DNA of 64,000 nt from Pyrus communis (GCF_963583255.1 NC_084819.1:6160501-6224500); one strand, 5' to 3'. Positions 1 through 11,033 are shown, numbered from the stretch's first letter. The notes: a model not told the origin generated them from the sequence alone. A program made the numbers and translations.

Positions 1-756
1 GGAATTGTGAGCCTTGTCCCGGCATCAAAACGACCTGAATTTTCAGAGGAGTACTCAATTTCTATGGACATGGAAACTGATCGAAAACAGTCCAAATTCA
101 AAACCTCGAAGTCCCATGAAAGCGAAGAAGTCTCCCTAAAGAAGAAGGAACATTCAGTTTCAGAAATTACGGAATTAGACAGAGAAGAATCCAATCAGTC
201 TGTCAAATCAGATAACTCAGCGATCACATGCAAGGGCTTGGATCATGCCGATTCATTAGGTCTAGTACTGATTAGCCGAAGAGCAAGGTACTTGATCAAC
301 TGGCTAGTGAATGCATTGATGAGCCTTCAACATCCGCACTCACAATATGGCCATCAATTGGTCAGAATCTATGGACCAAAGATAGAATTTGATCGGGGAC
401 CAAGCTTGGCATTCAATGTGTTTGACTGGAAAGGAGAAAAGATTGATCCGTTGATCGTGCAAAAGCTAGCTGATCGAAACAACATTTCACTGAGTTACGG
501 GATTTTGAACCACATTTTGTTCTCGGACAAGCACGAGGAAGAGAGGGAAACAAAGTTGGAGAAATGTACAAGTGATCAAGTGGAAGGAAGTAGTAGTGAA
601 GGGATATCTGTGGTGACTGCTGCATTAGGGCTTTTGACAAACTTTGAAGACATTTACAGGCTTTGGGTATTTGTTTCAAGGTTTTTGGATGCAGATTTTG
701 TGGAGAAGGAGAGATGGAGATACATGGCTCTTAATCAAAGGACTGTTGAGATTTGA
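1..756 (+). CDS. Molybdenum cofactor sulfurase-like protein, C-terminal part (partial at window edge)
   Basis: The frame is open from base 1 and ends at TGA 754-756, so only the last ~251 codons are present. The first half is polar and Ser/Glu/Lys-rich, as in the variable linker of plant MOCOS-like proteins (PLP-dependent transferase superfamily, aminotransferase class V fold). The second half has the conserved C-terminal block: SLGLVLISRRARYLINWLVN, then LQHPHS, then VRIYGPKIEFDRGP, then AFNVFDWKGEKIDP and QKLADRNNISLSYG. These plant proteins lack the MOSC domain of true ABA3 sulfurase, and their substrate is not established, so no reaction is assigned. The PLP-lysine region lies upstream, outside the window. 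The family is often intronless, which fits the uninterrupted frame. Family assignment is firm, function is not. Confidence 0.85.
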   Translation, partial: GIVSLVPASKRPEFSEEYSISMDMETDRKQSKFKTSKSHESEEVSLKKKEHSVSEITELDREESNQSVKSDNSAITCKGLDHADSLGLVLISRRARYLINWLVNALMSLQHPHSQYGHQLVRIYGPKIEFDRGPSLAFNVFDWKGEKIDPLIVQKLADRNNISLSYGILNHILFSDKHEEERETKLEKCTSDQVEGSSSEGISVVTAALGLLTNFEDIYRLWVFVSRFLDADFVEKERWRYMALNQRTVEI

Positions 757-2548
757 AGTAAATTAGTTTGTCAATTAATTCTTTCATTCTTTCAAATTGT
801 TTTATGAAAAGATAGTCTCGACTCTCGGACTATGTGACATGTTACATTGTTAAATTGATAATAGTTAGAAAACGCAATATGTTTGGCAAAATAACAAGAG
901 AATATTAACCCGTGGTTATACTGCTAGCAAAATTGCAAGAACACCTTCGTTGATTTGTGGGAGCACTAGTCTCTTGGACCGTATTATGTGAAAACACCGT
1001 CATGTGGTGTTATAAATTATAATATGAATAGACAACATAATTGAAATATCTCGTCTACGGAGTATATTGTATAAAAGATATTCGAGTTTGAGGCCTTACC
1101 TCATCTCAAAAGAAGAATATGAAAAGTACTTATATGTCCAATTCTTATAAAAACTTTCAACTTGCAAAGGATTTGTAGCTCAAGCATGCTAAAGCGTTTA
1201 TGTTTACCTTTGCGCACGAGGCCTTCTCTTGATCCCCTCCCTTAGTAATTGCTTAAGTCAACTTAACTTGTGAGATTTTTCTAGGAATAATATATAATTG
1301 AAACTATAAGCGAGTTTAGTTTATATCGACATCGACATTAAGAGGGAGGAAGAAGAGTTTAGTTGATATCGACGTTAAGAGGGGGGAATAAAAAGAAAGG
1401 AACTTTAAGAGGGGGGAATAAAAAGAAAGGAACTCAAAAACTTGTATAAATATAAATGCTCTGGACCGACCAAGCTAATTGTTTGTGAGTTTTTAACTCT
1501 CCAAGGTAGATATTTTGCACCACTGGGCTTGGGCCCAGCTTTGAACGGCATGGGTCGGGCTGTAATAAGGATTGGCCAATCCTGGGCTTTTGGCCCCATT
1601 TCATAAGAAAAAGAAGATTTTTTTTTTTATACGATAGATTTTGTTAGATTAGATTTTAGATTAGCTATCGATGGGGTTCAAACTCACGCCATCATGTAAA
1701 TGCTCAATTCTTTTCCACCATTATAGAAAAGGGCCACTTATGGAGAAGAGTTTTCAAGTATATAATTTGTGCGTTTGACAAAAATTGAATGATTATAAAT
1801 TATTTGTGTCAGCATATGAGAAAACGTTTGGAAGTTGGAACTTGAGAAATTCATTTATAATGCCTGAACTTACGCACGAGTTTTTCACCAGAAAATTATT
1901 TTGGACTTTAGAACTTAATCATCATGATATGACGTTAACCCTTCCCCACCACCTAATTTTTCGAAAACGACGTTCAAGAAATTAAAAAAATTAAGAAAAC
2001 TTGTAAAAGGACTTTTCAAAAAATAAAAAATAAAGAAAAGAATTAACCTAGCTCCTCAAAAGATAAGAGAGATTGGTTCACAAAACTTTTTGTTTATGAT
2101 TAGAATCGTTAATATTATAAATCACAATATAAAGGTCATTTATACAAAAAGTCGATAAAATATGAACTAGTTTAATCAACAAATGTTTTAAAACAGTTAA
2201 TTAAAATCAATAAAAGTATTATGAATCGTCTATTTATTTGTTACTGTTAATTGAATAAACGATTTTAATTTCAATTTATTTTTTGATATATCGTTCGTAT
2301 GTATGTAACGCTTATTTGCTAACTCTAGTTGAGCATGGCTGGCTTTGACCACAATGATTAATAATTTAACACCGTCAACTTTGACTTGGAATGTAGATTT
2401 GAGTATGGGTTAGGTGGGTAATAAAACAAAAGGATACATAGTTTTCATAAAATTAGTTTATATAAACTTGGAGAGATGACAGATCTGGCACAGATTCCAA
2501 TTGTTTAATTAATTTGTATATTCTGTGATATTTCATAGATTTAAATAA
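757..2548. other. AT-rich intergenic region downstream of the MOCOS-like gene
   Basis: No convincing coding sequence. It holds the 3' untranslated end of the preceding gene and a G-rich tandem duplication near 1.4 kb. A short stretch at about 1655-1720 has, on the minus strand, a tRNA box-B-like GTTTGAACCCC and may be a SINE remnant. Nothing else recognisable. Confidence 0.5.
1375..1434. repeat. Perfect 30-bp tandem duplication
   Basis: Two adjacent 30-bp copies begin TTAAGAGGGGGGAATAAA, at 1375-1404 and 1405-1434. A more diverged related block (TATCGAC and TTAAGAGGGAGG motifs) lies just before, at about 1320-1375. This is consistent with replication slippage. Confidence 0.85.
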
Positions 2549-2669
2549 GCAAATTGTTATTAGCATTTCAAAAATCTCATTCTAAACTCCTCATAAGTGT
2601 ATTTTTCTTTCTAATTATAAAAAATTTGAAGTACAAAATAAAATTTTTAGAATGCTAATAATAAATTTC
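2549..2669. mobile_element. MITE, TTATTAGCACTCC family, copy 1
   Basis: A ~121-bp foldback element whose ends read AAATTGTTATTAGC and its near-complement GCTAATAATAAATTT. It is flanked by an 8-bp direct repeat TTAAATAA at 2541-2548 and 2670-2677. Two relatives lie at 3190-3310 and 12137-12256. The 8-bp duplication suggests hAT or MULE type mobilisation. There is no coding capacity. Confidence 0.7.
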
Positions 2670-2904
2670 TTAAATAATACGGGAAATTTCATTTCGGCGT
2701 GGCATCTGCAATTGTGCATTTTGCTTCTGTCGTGATTCCAAACGCTTCGTAAGATGTGAACCCAAAATCACATGTAGAGCAATGAAATCGTTCTTTATTG
2801 TTTTATTTTTATCAACTAGTTTTTAGTACAGTATTTTGATTCCATCTAGATCTAAATTGTGGAAATCTTATGAATTTTTATATTTTAATTATTTATTCGT
2901 ATAT

Positions 2905-3042
2905 CGTGCAGTCATAAATTATTTTGAATATTTTTATCTAAAATTAAACATAAATAATATTTTACAAAAATTGACCGTACGATCTACGAGAAACGGTTAG
3001 AATGTGAGGATCTCTAGGATCCCCACAAAGAGGATCCTCATC
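2905..3042. mobile_element. MITE, GAGGATCC family, copy A (one end missing)
   Basis: The right part matches three other copies (18187-18357, 28022-28226, 31316-31536). It has a central AT-rich segment built on AAATTATTTTGAATATTTTTAT, then a GTACGATCTACGA-like block, then GTGAGGATCT and a GAGGATCCTCAT terminus. The expected left GAGGATCC terminus is not visible, so this copy looks truncated. Non-coding. Confidence 0.65.
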
Positions 3043-3189
3043 CTTTAGTACAATAGTATTTTACTTTTTTTTCTTATTACATGCAAAGAAATGTTGAGTT
3101 CGAATCTTAAATTTTATTGACAGAATAAAAAATAAGTTTAATTATTCACAGATTAAACAACAGTAAATTTACTAAATTGTTTCTTAAAT

Positions 3190-3310
3190 GGGAATTGTTA
3201 TTAGCACTCCAAAAATCTCATTCTACACTCCAAACTTTCTATATTAGGAAATAAAAATACACTTGGAGGAGTGTAGAATGAGATTTTTGGAGTGTCAATA
3301 ACACTTCCCC
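3190..3310. mobile_element. MITE, TTATTAGCACTCC family, copy 2 (near-perfect hairpin)
   Basis: The left arm, GGGAATTGTTATTAGCACTCC-like plus AAAAATCTCATTCTACACTCC, is complementary to the right arm. Right-arm motifs are GGAGTGTAGAATGAGATTTT and AACACTTCCCC. Arms of about 45 bp enclose a ~30-bp loop. Flanking TCTTAAAT (3182-3189) and TTTTAAAT (3311-3318) differ by one base and look like an aged 8-bp target duplication. This is the best-preserved copy in the window. Confidence 0.8.
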
Positions 3311-3348
3311 TTTTAAATTCTTAAATATAAGTTCGACACTGTAATTTT

Positions 3349-3808
3349 GTTCCTACAGAACCCGAAGCCAGTGAACTCCCAAAAGGCCTCGTGCTAGGTA
3401 AGGATGGGAATATACATATAAGGATCACTCCCCTGGGTGATGTGAGATGTCACAATCCACCCCCCTTAGGGGCTCGACGTCCTCGTCGGCACATACGCGG
3501 CCAAGGTTAGGCTCTGATACCAATTGTCACATCCCGGCCCGGGGCGGATCACTTCCCGGGCCCGCTCCACCACCGTAGCACGATATTGTCCGCTTTGGGC
3601 TTACCATTCCCTCACGGTTTTGTTTTTGGTAACTCACGAGCAACTTCCCAGTGGGTCACCCATCATGGGATTGCTCTAGCCCCCTTCTCGCTTAACTTCG
3701 GAGTTCCTACGAAACCCGAAGCCAGTGAGCTCCCAAAATGCCTCGTGCTAGGTAAGGATGGGAATATACATATAAGGATCACTCCTCTAGACGATGTGGG
3801 ATGTCACA
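3349..3808 (-). mobile_element. Cassandra TRIM retrotransposon, 3' LTR truncated
   Basis: Read on the minus strand, 3808-3525 is a complete 284-bp 5' LTR. It contains the complement of a 5S rRNA-like domain (ACTCCGAAGTTAAGCG and GATGGGTGACC). Next, at 3523-3511, is a primer-binding site TGGTATCAGAGCC matching tRNA-Met. The interior is only ~70 bp and ends in a purine-rich tract (AAGGGGGGTGGAT). The 3' LTR starts at 3454 and breaks off near 3349, before its 5S domain. LTRs begin TGTGACATC and end GATGTGACA. The element codes for no protein; short ORFs in the LTR are incidental. Confidence 0.9.
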
Positions 3809-4705
3809 GGTAGAGAAACAGAAATTAACACAAATGTGCATAAAGAGAAATATAATGTAGAAAAATAATTTCTCTAAGGCTTTTTCTTCTACACCAATGT
3901 TCAAACTCTCAAATTCGATATTTCTCCCACTATATCATTTATTGGAAAAGTAAAACAAAAGAAACTTAAGAAACATAAATAAGCAGGTGTGTGTGCAAAA
4001 AGTGACAAGCAGCGACAAAAAATCATTTTACTCAACCATTTACTTGTACACAAAAGGTTTAAGTTTGATACTGTCGTATTATTTATTAAAAAATTTTGAA
4101 AAACGTACAATATGTGGTTTTTGTTAAGTTAGTATGCTTCACTCACTCTCCAATTCACCAGCAGCCTCCATTGTCTACCTTTCAAGCATGAAAAGATATC
4201 ACAAGCTGATGAAGTCAAAGGCATCTCAATCTCAGACGTGCAAGTTTTCAAGGTTTATTCTTTAAACAAATACTTCACCACTTTTCCATTTTTTTTTCTA
4301 ATATTCCCAAACCAAACAAGGAATACTAAGTCATAAGTTAGCTTCGCATTTATGCCCGCTTGTCAAGAATTGCAGATTACTCATTGAGTACCAACAACAA
4401 AACTAGAATAATTATAATTAATTTGTTGGTGATAAAAAATAAAATAAAATAAAAAAGGATATCTCTTTTTTTTTTGTCTCCTTTCGTTTATTTATTTATT
4501 TATTTTTTTTTTGTTTTCTAGTTTTCGAATTAAATAATCAAAAGATAATTTAAAAAACAAAAACAAGAGAAGAAGTGCAGACATACAAAATAAGAGGGTG
4601 AAAATCACTAACTTTAGAAATCAATATCTTACACATACATGAATTGTATCTTTATGTTATTCTATATCATGCATGCATAGGATCAATTCTTATGTAAAAG
4701 AATCC
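3809..4705. other. Intergenic, AT-rich
   Basis: No gene recognised. Contains T-rich runs and short TTTA repeats near 4490. Confidence 0.4.
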
Positions 4706-4929
4706 CCACGAGATGGCCCAGTGATTGAGGACGAATTCCAAGCCCGTATTTGACACGGCATGTCTTGGGTTTGATTCATGCCGCTGGTGAATTGCACGAT
4801 GGTGGGTAGAAGGAGGCTTAAATGCCTCTGTGAGTCTTACCGGGCCACGAAAGGGTAAACTATCGTGACAAAACCCACAACTAATCTTTTTTTAAAATAA
4901 AAAAAAAATAAAAAAAATAAAAAAAAAAC
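4706..4929 (+). mobile_element. tRNA-derived SINE (family A), full-length-looking
   Basis: The head contains a box-A-like GGCCCAGTGATTGAGG and, about 50 bp later, a box-B-like GGTTTGATTC (about 4768-4777), the internal Pol III promoter layout of a tRNA-derived SINE. The body runs through GCTGGTGAATTGCACGATGG and ends in an A-rich tail of about 35 bp (4893-4929). A 5'-truncated relative lies at 6240-6400. No ORF. Flanking target duplication not found. Confidence 0.75.
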
Positions 4930-5220
4930 TTATTTGAAAGCGTAACTCAACTTGAAAATCATGACATAATATTACATATCAGAATTGTCCAAAAGGAGGC
5001 CTATATGTGTATTTTTATTACGTACATGTGAGACACGCAAACATTCGACCAAAATAAGTTTTTATCAAAAATACTTGCAAATAGCATACATTTTGTGTGT
5101 GTGAACAACCGCCCACATCCTCCCACGTTCTCCTCAAGCGCAACCGTTTCAGTTCATTCAAACTATTCAAAAAACATCATGATTTTACTTACATGTATGA
5201 AAAAATGATGATGGGACAAT

Positions 5221-5460
5221 TTCTCTTAATAAGTGCATATTTTTTATCCTATGTAAATATTTTGATATAAAATTACTATTTTGCCCTCCTTATGTAAATA
5301 TTTTGTATCAAAAGTGAGGGCAAAATAGGAAAAAAAGGGGAAAAGTTCAAAAGATACAAAATTACTATTTTGCCATCTTCATGTCAACATTGTGTATTCA
5401 AAAATGAGGGCAAAATTGAAAGAAAAGGGGGCAAAAAGTTGACAAGCCCTCTTCTCTTAA
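5221..5460. repeat. Duplicated foldback motif (TTTTGCCCTC / GAGGGCAAAA)
   Basis: Two successive ~100-bp units each contain ATTACTATTTTGCC, then about 45 bases on, GAGGGCAAAATxG followed by a G/A-rich AAAAAGGGG tract. The two halves of each unit are complementary. Probably a foldback element that has duplicated. Family unknown. Confidence 0.5.
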
Positions 5461-5502
5461 TAGAATAGATAACTCTTTTTGGTCTGCAAGTGGTGGATTA
5501 CG

Positions 5503-5661
5503 TTAGGAGGACCAAAATTTTCAATTAAATTTTGTAAACCAAATGATGGTGGATGTTGATGATTGGATTATTACTTAAGTGTTGATTAACGTGCTTATTA
5601 TATTAGTGATATATCATTTGATTTGCAAATTTGGTTTAAAATTTTGATCTCATGCCCTGGC
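5503..5661. mobile_element. MITE-like element (copy 1 of a two-copy family)
   Basis: A segment from GTTAGGAGGACCAAAATTTT through GTGTTGATTAACGTGCTTAT to ATTTGGTTTAAAATTTTGATCTC. Its ends are imperfectly complementary (ACCAAAATTTT against AAATTTTGAT). The same arrangement with matching core words (GTTGATAACTGTGCTTATTTAT, ATATCATTTAATTTG) recurs at 31033-31203. Non-coding. Confidence 0.55.
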
Positions 5662-6239
5662 ATTATCCGGTGGATTGCTCTGGTGAATAGAGTTTTCTTT
5701 TCAATCCACATTGTTCTATGTTCAAACCATACCCCCTCTCTTAAGCGTAGATTAAAATAGGAATATCATTTGTATTGAAAAATATTACATCTCAATAACT
5801 TGATTTTATTTAAGTGGATGAAAATAAAATTGTAAATATAAATAGTAGTGACACATAAACATTGCAGCAGATTTGAATGATTAACAAACACTGGGGGAAG
5901 TATCTGGGATCAATTCCAAGCTCACAAAATAATTATAAAAACCAATAAAAAGTTAAATTCTAAATAAATTAATATATCTATGGGATTTGGAGTCTGCTTT
6001 TTCCCACATCATCTTCCATGTTTATATACTAACGCTTACAAGGTTGGACTTGGAGGTAGCAAGTATAAGAAATATCCTGTATATATTCCCCACAAATGAA
6101 TAACGATGCCAGCTGAGTTTATATACACTTTTCTAATACTGATTAGTAAACAAGCATAACAAATCATACTAATATTTCAATTAGTTACACATCTGTTGTA
6201 ATAGAAATACAGCTTGCACACCTTGACTACAATCTAGAC

Positions 6240-6400
6240 TATAACTTGCAGGTCCGTATTCTAGACGGTACGTCTTGGGTTGGACTTTTGATGCTGGTGA
6301 ATCGTACGATGGTATGAGAGTCAAAAATATCTCTATAAGTCTTTCTGATCCCTAGAATGATGGACTGTTATGACGAAATCATTAGCTGATTTTTTTTTCT
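6240..6400 (+). mobile_element. tRNA-derived SINE (family A), 5'-truncated
   Basis: Matches the 4706-4929 element from GTCCGTATTCTAGACGG through GTCTTGGGTTGGACTT, GCTGGTGAATCGTACGATGG and AGTCTTTCTGATCCCTAG to an AT-rich tail. The box A end is missing and box B is degraded, so it is probably inactive. Confidence 0.65.
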
Positions 6401-6968
6401 AAAGAAATAAAAAATAAAAAAACTATAACTTGAGTTGTAGGTGGCACTGCTGACTTTGACTTAAATGATAGGGTGTCTCTTCAGCAAGGTCCCTCTTCTT
6501 TTACCAACCATGCGTTCTTTTTCGTCAAAGTCGTCGCTCTATTTATTATTTATATAGTAGATAAAATTGCAAGTAAATATATTATGTATGTGCAACGCAG
6601 CAGCTTCAATCTGACTACGTTAGCTTTTTCTTCTGCCCGCCAACTTGGAAAGAAACGTTATTTTGGGTTCCTAGTGGAAGATGTCCATTTTTTGTTTCAA
6701 TTTATCAACATTGGCATGCTTTGTTTACATTTAGGACGACGTATATCCTTCGCTTATTCAGTAGCAATCACCAAACTTATAAGATTTTATTATTGTGATC
6801 TGAAAAAGACTTATGAATCGAACTTGATATTTCAAATTACCATTAGACTATAGTGCTTGTATGAAAATCAAGAAGAAATGCATGCTCCTTTTAGATGTAA
6901 TTTTTTTTTTCTTCAGTTATTCTATTATCTATCAAGATTTTGTTAAAAGAACTTGTAGACCACAGTAA

Positions 6969-7252
6969 TGTCACATCTCGGTCCGGGGCGAATCACTTCC
7001 CGGGCCCGCTCCACCACCGTAGCACGATATTGTCCGTTTTGGGCTTATCATTCCCTCACGGTTTTGTTTTTGGGAACTCACGAGCAACTTCCCAGTGGGT
7101 CACCCATCATGGGATTGCTCTAGCCCCCTTCTCGTTTAACTTCGGAGTTCCTATGGAACCCGAAGCCAGTGAGCTTCCAAAATGCCTCGTGCTAGGTAGG
7201 GATGGAAATATACATTTAAGGATCACTCCCCTGGGCGATGTGGGATGTCACA
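6969..7252 (-). mobile_element. Cassandra solo LTR
   Basis: Exactly 284 bp, the same length as the other two complete Cassandra LTRs in the window, from TGTCACATC to GATGTCACA (plus-strand reading). The 5S rRNA-like domain is on the minus strand, around 7075-7150. There is no adjacent interior or primer-binding site, so it is a solo LTR left by LTR-LTR recombination. A short direct repeat GTAA flanks both ends (6965-6968, 7253-7256); with CA included the shared flank is CACAGTAA. Confidence 0.88.
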
Positions 7253-7477
7253 GTAAACTGTCTATTGATTCATATGAGGTTTACAATAATTGACATCATT
7301 TAGCTATAAGAAAGAAAAAAAAATCAATAGTACAATTTTGTTATCATGAAGAAAGTGGAAGTTTCGGTTCTAGTTCTACAAGTAAATAATTGAGAATATG
7401 AAAAATGATCCAACTTACTATAAGCTATTGTAAGTGTTGGTCCAACGCTGATGTAAGATTTTGTCCTTCACATTCTC

Positions 7478-7621
7478 AAAGAGAAATGATTCTCACACGC
7501 CATTCTCACACACCCCACTTTATTTATGACCATTATATTAAATAAATAAAACAAAATTGACAACTATAATTAAACAGAAGTGTGTAAGAGACAAAAAAAA
7601 ATATTTTGATCATTTCTCTTC
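7478..7621. mobile_element. Small foldback MITE
   Basis: A ~144-bp segment whose ends are complementary: AAGAGAAATGATTCTCACAC at the left and GATCATTTCTCTT at the right. The centre is AT-rich. No coding capacity and no clear target duplication. Confidence 0.5.
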
Positions 7622-8410
7622 TCACAATCATTTCAGTTTTCAATGCTGGAAAAATTAGTTGGTACATTTGAACAGTTCATTAATTCAATTTTCTTGTTTG
7701 TCCCTATCAAACAAACAGATTTTTTTTTTTTTAATAAATGTAGTATTCCAAAGTTGACTTAATTATTGATGTTAAGAAAGTCATTTATACATGGGAATTG
7801 ATGCATGTGTAAAGGAAAAACAAACAAAAGATGGGATCGACAATACTTATATGTTTGGGTACTCTATCAATTTGTAATCAAATCTTACAAGTTATCTTAA
7901 TGCGGTCTAATCTAATGGAAGCACTTATATGTTGTTGTGTACATTCTACCATGTATGACCCATAACCATTTGAAGACTTTTGGCCCCTAACACACAAAAA
8001 AGAACAAACAATTTGGTAGAAGATGATGAACCAAATATATAATCATAGTTGCAAATATTGATGATTTTTTTTAATGATAAATGTTTTATGACGTTTGTGG
8101 TGATAATTAGTCTGATTTTTAAGCGTAAAATATTTTTGCACTCCAATTTTCTACTTATACACTAATTTCTTTATCTGTAACGTGAATAATAAACTTTATA
8201 AATCAAAGGAGAATCAATGAACAAAAACAGAAAGAAGAAATTGACTTGCAATTCAAGTTTAATGTTGAATAATGTATTTATTTAACACTCAAGAGAAATA
8301 ACAAGTTGGGTCTTCAACAGATCTTGATTCCAAATAACTCAAACTTTAACATAGGACTATATGTTAAAGATTAGAATACGCACATGATTTTGTTTGCTAG
8401 GATTTAGCAA
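7622..8410. other. Intergenic, AT-rich
   Basis: No gene or named repeat recognised. Confidence 0.4.
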
Positions 8411-8499
8411 TTTATGTATCTCTACATCCAACTAATATTTTTTTTTTAACAAACTACCAAATTTGCCCTTCGATGAATGAAAAAGAAAAGAAATCAATA

Positions 8500-8972
8500 T
8501 TAGAACTCAAAACCCATCGACCGTCAGCACACTTTGTTTATCTTTACACCCACTCCCTCATATTTTTGGCTGTGAACCAAACCACTTCTCCTCGATGTGA
8601 TCGACGGCCACCATACTCCTCCACTTTTTATTTTTATTTCTCCTCCCTCTTTTTCTCTTTTCCCTTGAACCGAATGGGAACTGCAATGCTCCACCGGCTT
8701 TGCAATCGACAACTACTGGGATGTATGTTCCTGCGCCAGCTCCCTTCCTTATGGACTCTCTCTCTCTTTCTCCGTTAGCCCATTCGTTGGAACATGCAGC
8801 TTCCCCTCATTAGTCGTTGTTTATTCCTTAAGCTTTCAACTGTTGACATTTAATCAACTCGGTTGAAAACAAAACCAAAATACTAATTCAAATTGACCCT
8901 ATTGACCTAATAATAATGTTCCATATATATTAGTTTATCAAATTAATAGGCACCGGAAAAAGTTAATCTAAC

Positions 8973-9045
<73 letters not shown>

Positions 9046-9152
9046 GAGCAACGGTGGTTAGGTGTGTTTGGGATTGGGTTCACCGACAAAAACGAGGGAC
9101 TAGGTGTAAAGATAAACAAGTGTGTTGATGGTTGATGGGCTTTGTGTTCTAA
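8500..9152. mobile_element. Nested 653-bp inverted-repeat element inside the 8.4-11 kb element
   Basis: The left end carries TTAGAACTCAAAACCCATCG, then CAGCACACTTTGTTTATCTT. The right end is its complement over about 50 bp (GTGTAAAGATAAACAAGTGT, GTTGATGGGCTTTGTGTTCT). The segment contains the GA microsatellite and no open gene. It may be an insertion in the larger element or an inner arm of a compound inverted repeat. Confidence 0.6.
8976..9042. repeat. (GA)n microsatellite, ~33 units
   Basis: An uninterrupted GA dinucleotide run of about 66 bp. Confidence 0.95.
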
Positions 9153-9378
9153 TTTTTTTTTTTTTTTTTTTTATAATTTTTTGAAAAATCAATAAAAAGT
9201 TACAATATTAACAATAGATCAACAATATTTATGTTAATTATAAATAGATCAATCATATATTGTGATACTTAAATGCATTTAAAATATTAAAAAAAAATTA
9301 CAAAATCTGACACTACAGCTGACACCCACTTCAACCAACACTTCCTTTCTCATAGTTGTATATTTGGGATAAGTCAAT

Positions 9379-9895
9379 ATGGATCAGACATTGCAATGCA
9401 GTGTCTGTTTCCTGATTCTGTTTTTTACATTTGAATTCACACACTACGTTGCAGTGTCAATTTATTGGTTTTTTTTTTTAATTTTTTTTTTATCACTCAC
9501 ACGCCTCCTGCATGTTTCTTTGTACATTTGGATTCAGACACTGCAATGCAATGTCCTTTTCCTAGTTCTGTTTTGGATTCAGATGCTACGTTGCAGTGTT
9601 CGTTTCTTGGTTTTATTTTTTTCCATCGCTCACACTTCTCCTACACTTCACACCTCACACGACTCCTGATTTTTACATTTAGATTCAAACACTGTAATGC
9701 AATGTCTGTTTCCTGTTCTATTTTTTACATTTAGATTCAGACACTGTAATGCAGTGACCGTTTTCTGATTCTATTTTTTATTTATTTTACATTTGGATTC
9801 GGACACCTCAATGCAGTGCCCATCTCTTGGTTCTGTTTTTTACATTTTGATTCAGACACTGCAATGCAATGTCTGTTTTCTGGTTCCCTTTTTTT
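9379..9895. repeat. Degenerate tandem array with a palindromic CACTGCAATGCAGTG core
   Basis: About eight irregular units, spaced ~42-110 bp. Each consists of ACATTTGGATTCAGACACTG, then CAATGCAGTGTCTG, then TTTCCTGGTTCTGTTTTTT. Cores sit near 9396, 9438, 9536, 9578, 9688, 9740, 9802 and 9856. The core CACTGCAATGCAGTG is a near-perfect palindrome. Overlapping ORFs here are low-complexity consequences of the repeat. Confidence 0.75.
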
Positions 9896-10920
9896 TTAGT
9901 TGAGTAGACTCCTCCATGTAAACGAAGGGTGAGAGAGTGATAGAATATACATGTTCTAACTATTTATAGGATTTAGATCATCTCAAGATCAATTCTATAG
10001 GAATAGAAATCCAACAGCTGAAGCCTCTTCTTCCACCTCTTTTCCCCTTCAACTCCTCTTTCTCCTTCGCACCCCCACACCCTACCATTGTTAACAAACC
10101 CCAAATTCAATTGCATGTCATCTATGCTCTAAGTCTGATTTATTTTTTGGCTATCCCTTACTATTTTAGCTTTTTATTTGTCATCTCCTTCTTCTTCTTC
10201 ATCTTTGAGATTTCTCTCTCTATAATTCTTCCATAGTTATGAAAAAAAGATCTCTGCAACCAAAAGACATTGGTTTGCACAACCCCTCTCTTTGTTGTTT
10301 CGTTAACATCGGCTAAGATTTTAAGGTCAAGGAACTTGCAATTAAGGGATGTGGTGGTGGTGGGGCTTATCTTGGAGAGGGTAAGGTGAGGGACCTGCAA
10401 TTGATGGTTGTGGGTTGGGTGGGTTGTGGCAGTACTAAGGTTGATTTTGAGGTGAGGTTGAATTTAGTTTGGAATTTGGAGGGTTGGTGGTTTGAGGTTG
10501 AGAGCTTTGAAGTGAGGGAGAAAGAGAAGAGTTGACGGGAAAAGAGGAAGGATAAGAGATTTTGGCCTTTGGATTTGTATCAATGGATGAGATCCATCGG
10601 TTTGGAGGATCTCCACAAAAATTATCCGGAGAAGATCTAAATCCATATTTATAATAGCTCAAGCCCACGTGGCAATTATAGAGAGAGAGAAATAGAGAGA
10701 ATAATAGAATTGTCAAATTCTAACTATTTATAATGACTTAAAAGCTATGTGGCATTCATCATTGACCTATGCCTAATGAATAAAAATATATCATTGATTA
10801 AGTCCAAAATAAAAATATGTCATTGATATATGACTTAATTGTAAATTTTTTTTTTTTAACTTTTGGCTAAATTACCCTCCCTTTCTTTTTCTTTTTTTTT
10901 TCTTTTTTTTTTCCGTTCAC
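9896..10920. other. Interior of the TIR element, no gene recognised
   Basis: Pyrimidine-rich stretches at 10020-10090 and G-rich stretches at 10340-10560. Short ORFs on the minus strand are compositional. No domain is seen. Confidence 0.4.
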
Positions 10921-11031
10921 CTAAGGGCACATTTGGTAGTTTATTAGGAAAAATTTATTAGTTGGGTGTAGAGATGCATAACATAGGTTCAAGCAAAATT
11001 TCTCTTGAAATATTTCCTTTTGTTAACAAAT

Positions 11032-11033
<2 letters not shown>

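Larger units (their letters stand above)
8411..10982. mobile_element. 2.6-kb non-autonomous terminal-inverted-repeat element
   Basis: The left terminus (8411-8470: TTATGTATCTCTACATCCAA, later AAACTACCAAATTTGCCCTT) is the near-complement of the right terminus (10921-10982: AAGGGCACATTTGGTAGTTT, later TTGGGTGTAGAGATGCATAA). That gives ~60-bp inverted repeats around 2.57 kb. Inside are a second TIR pair (8500-9152), a GA microsatellite and a degenerate tandem array. No transposase is seen. No convincing target duplication was found, so the superfamily is open. Long TIRs would fit a MULE. Confidence 0.65.

Noticed and set aside
3586..3813. Conserved ~75-aa ORF (MSALGLPFPHGFVFGNSRAT...) found three times in the window
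   Set aside because: It is the antisense translation of the 5S-like domain of Cassandra LTRs; the conservation is at RNA/DNA level, not protein.
6473..6853. 126-aa ORF
   Set aside because: Non-ATG start, AT-driven composition, no domain and no splice or promoter context.
9379..9734. Overlapping 96- and 89-aa Phe-rich ORFs
   Set aside because: Translations of the T-rich tandem repeat.
9379..9895. CRISPR-like array of repeats and spacers
   Set aside because: Plant nuclear DNA, degenerate repeats, irregular spacing and no cas genes.
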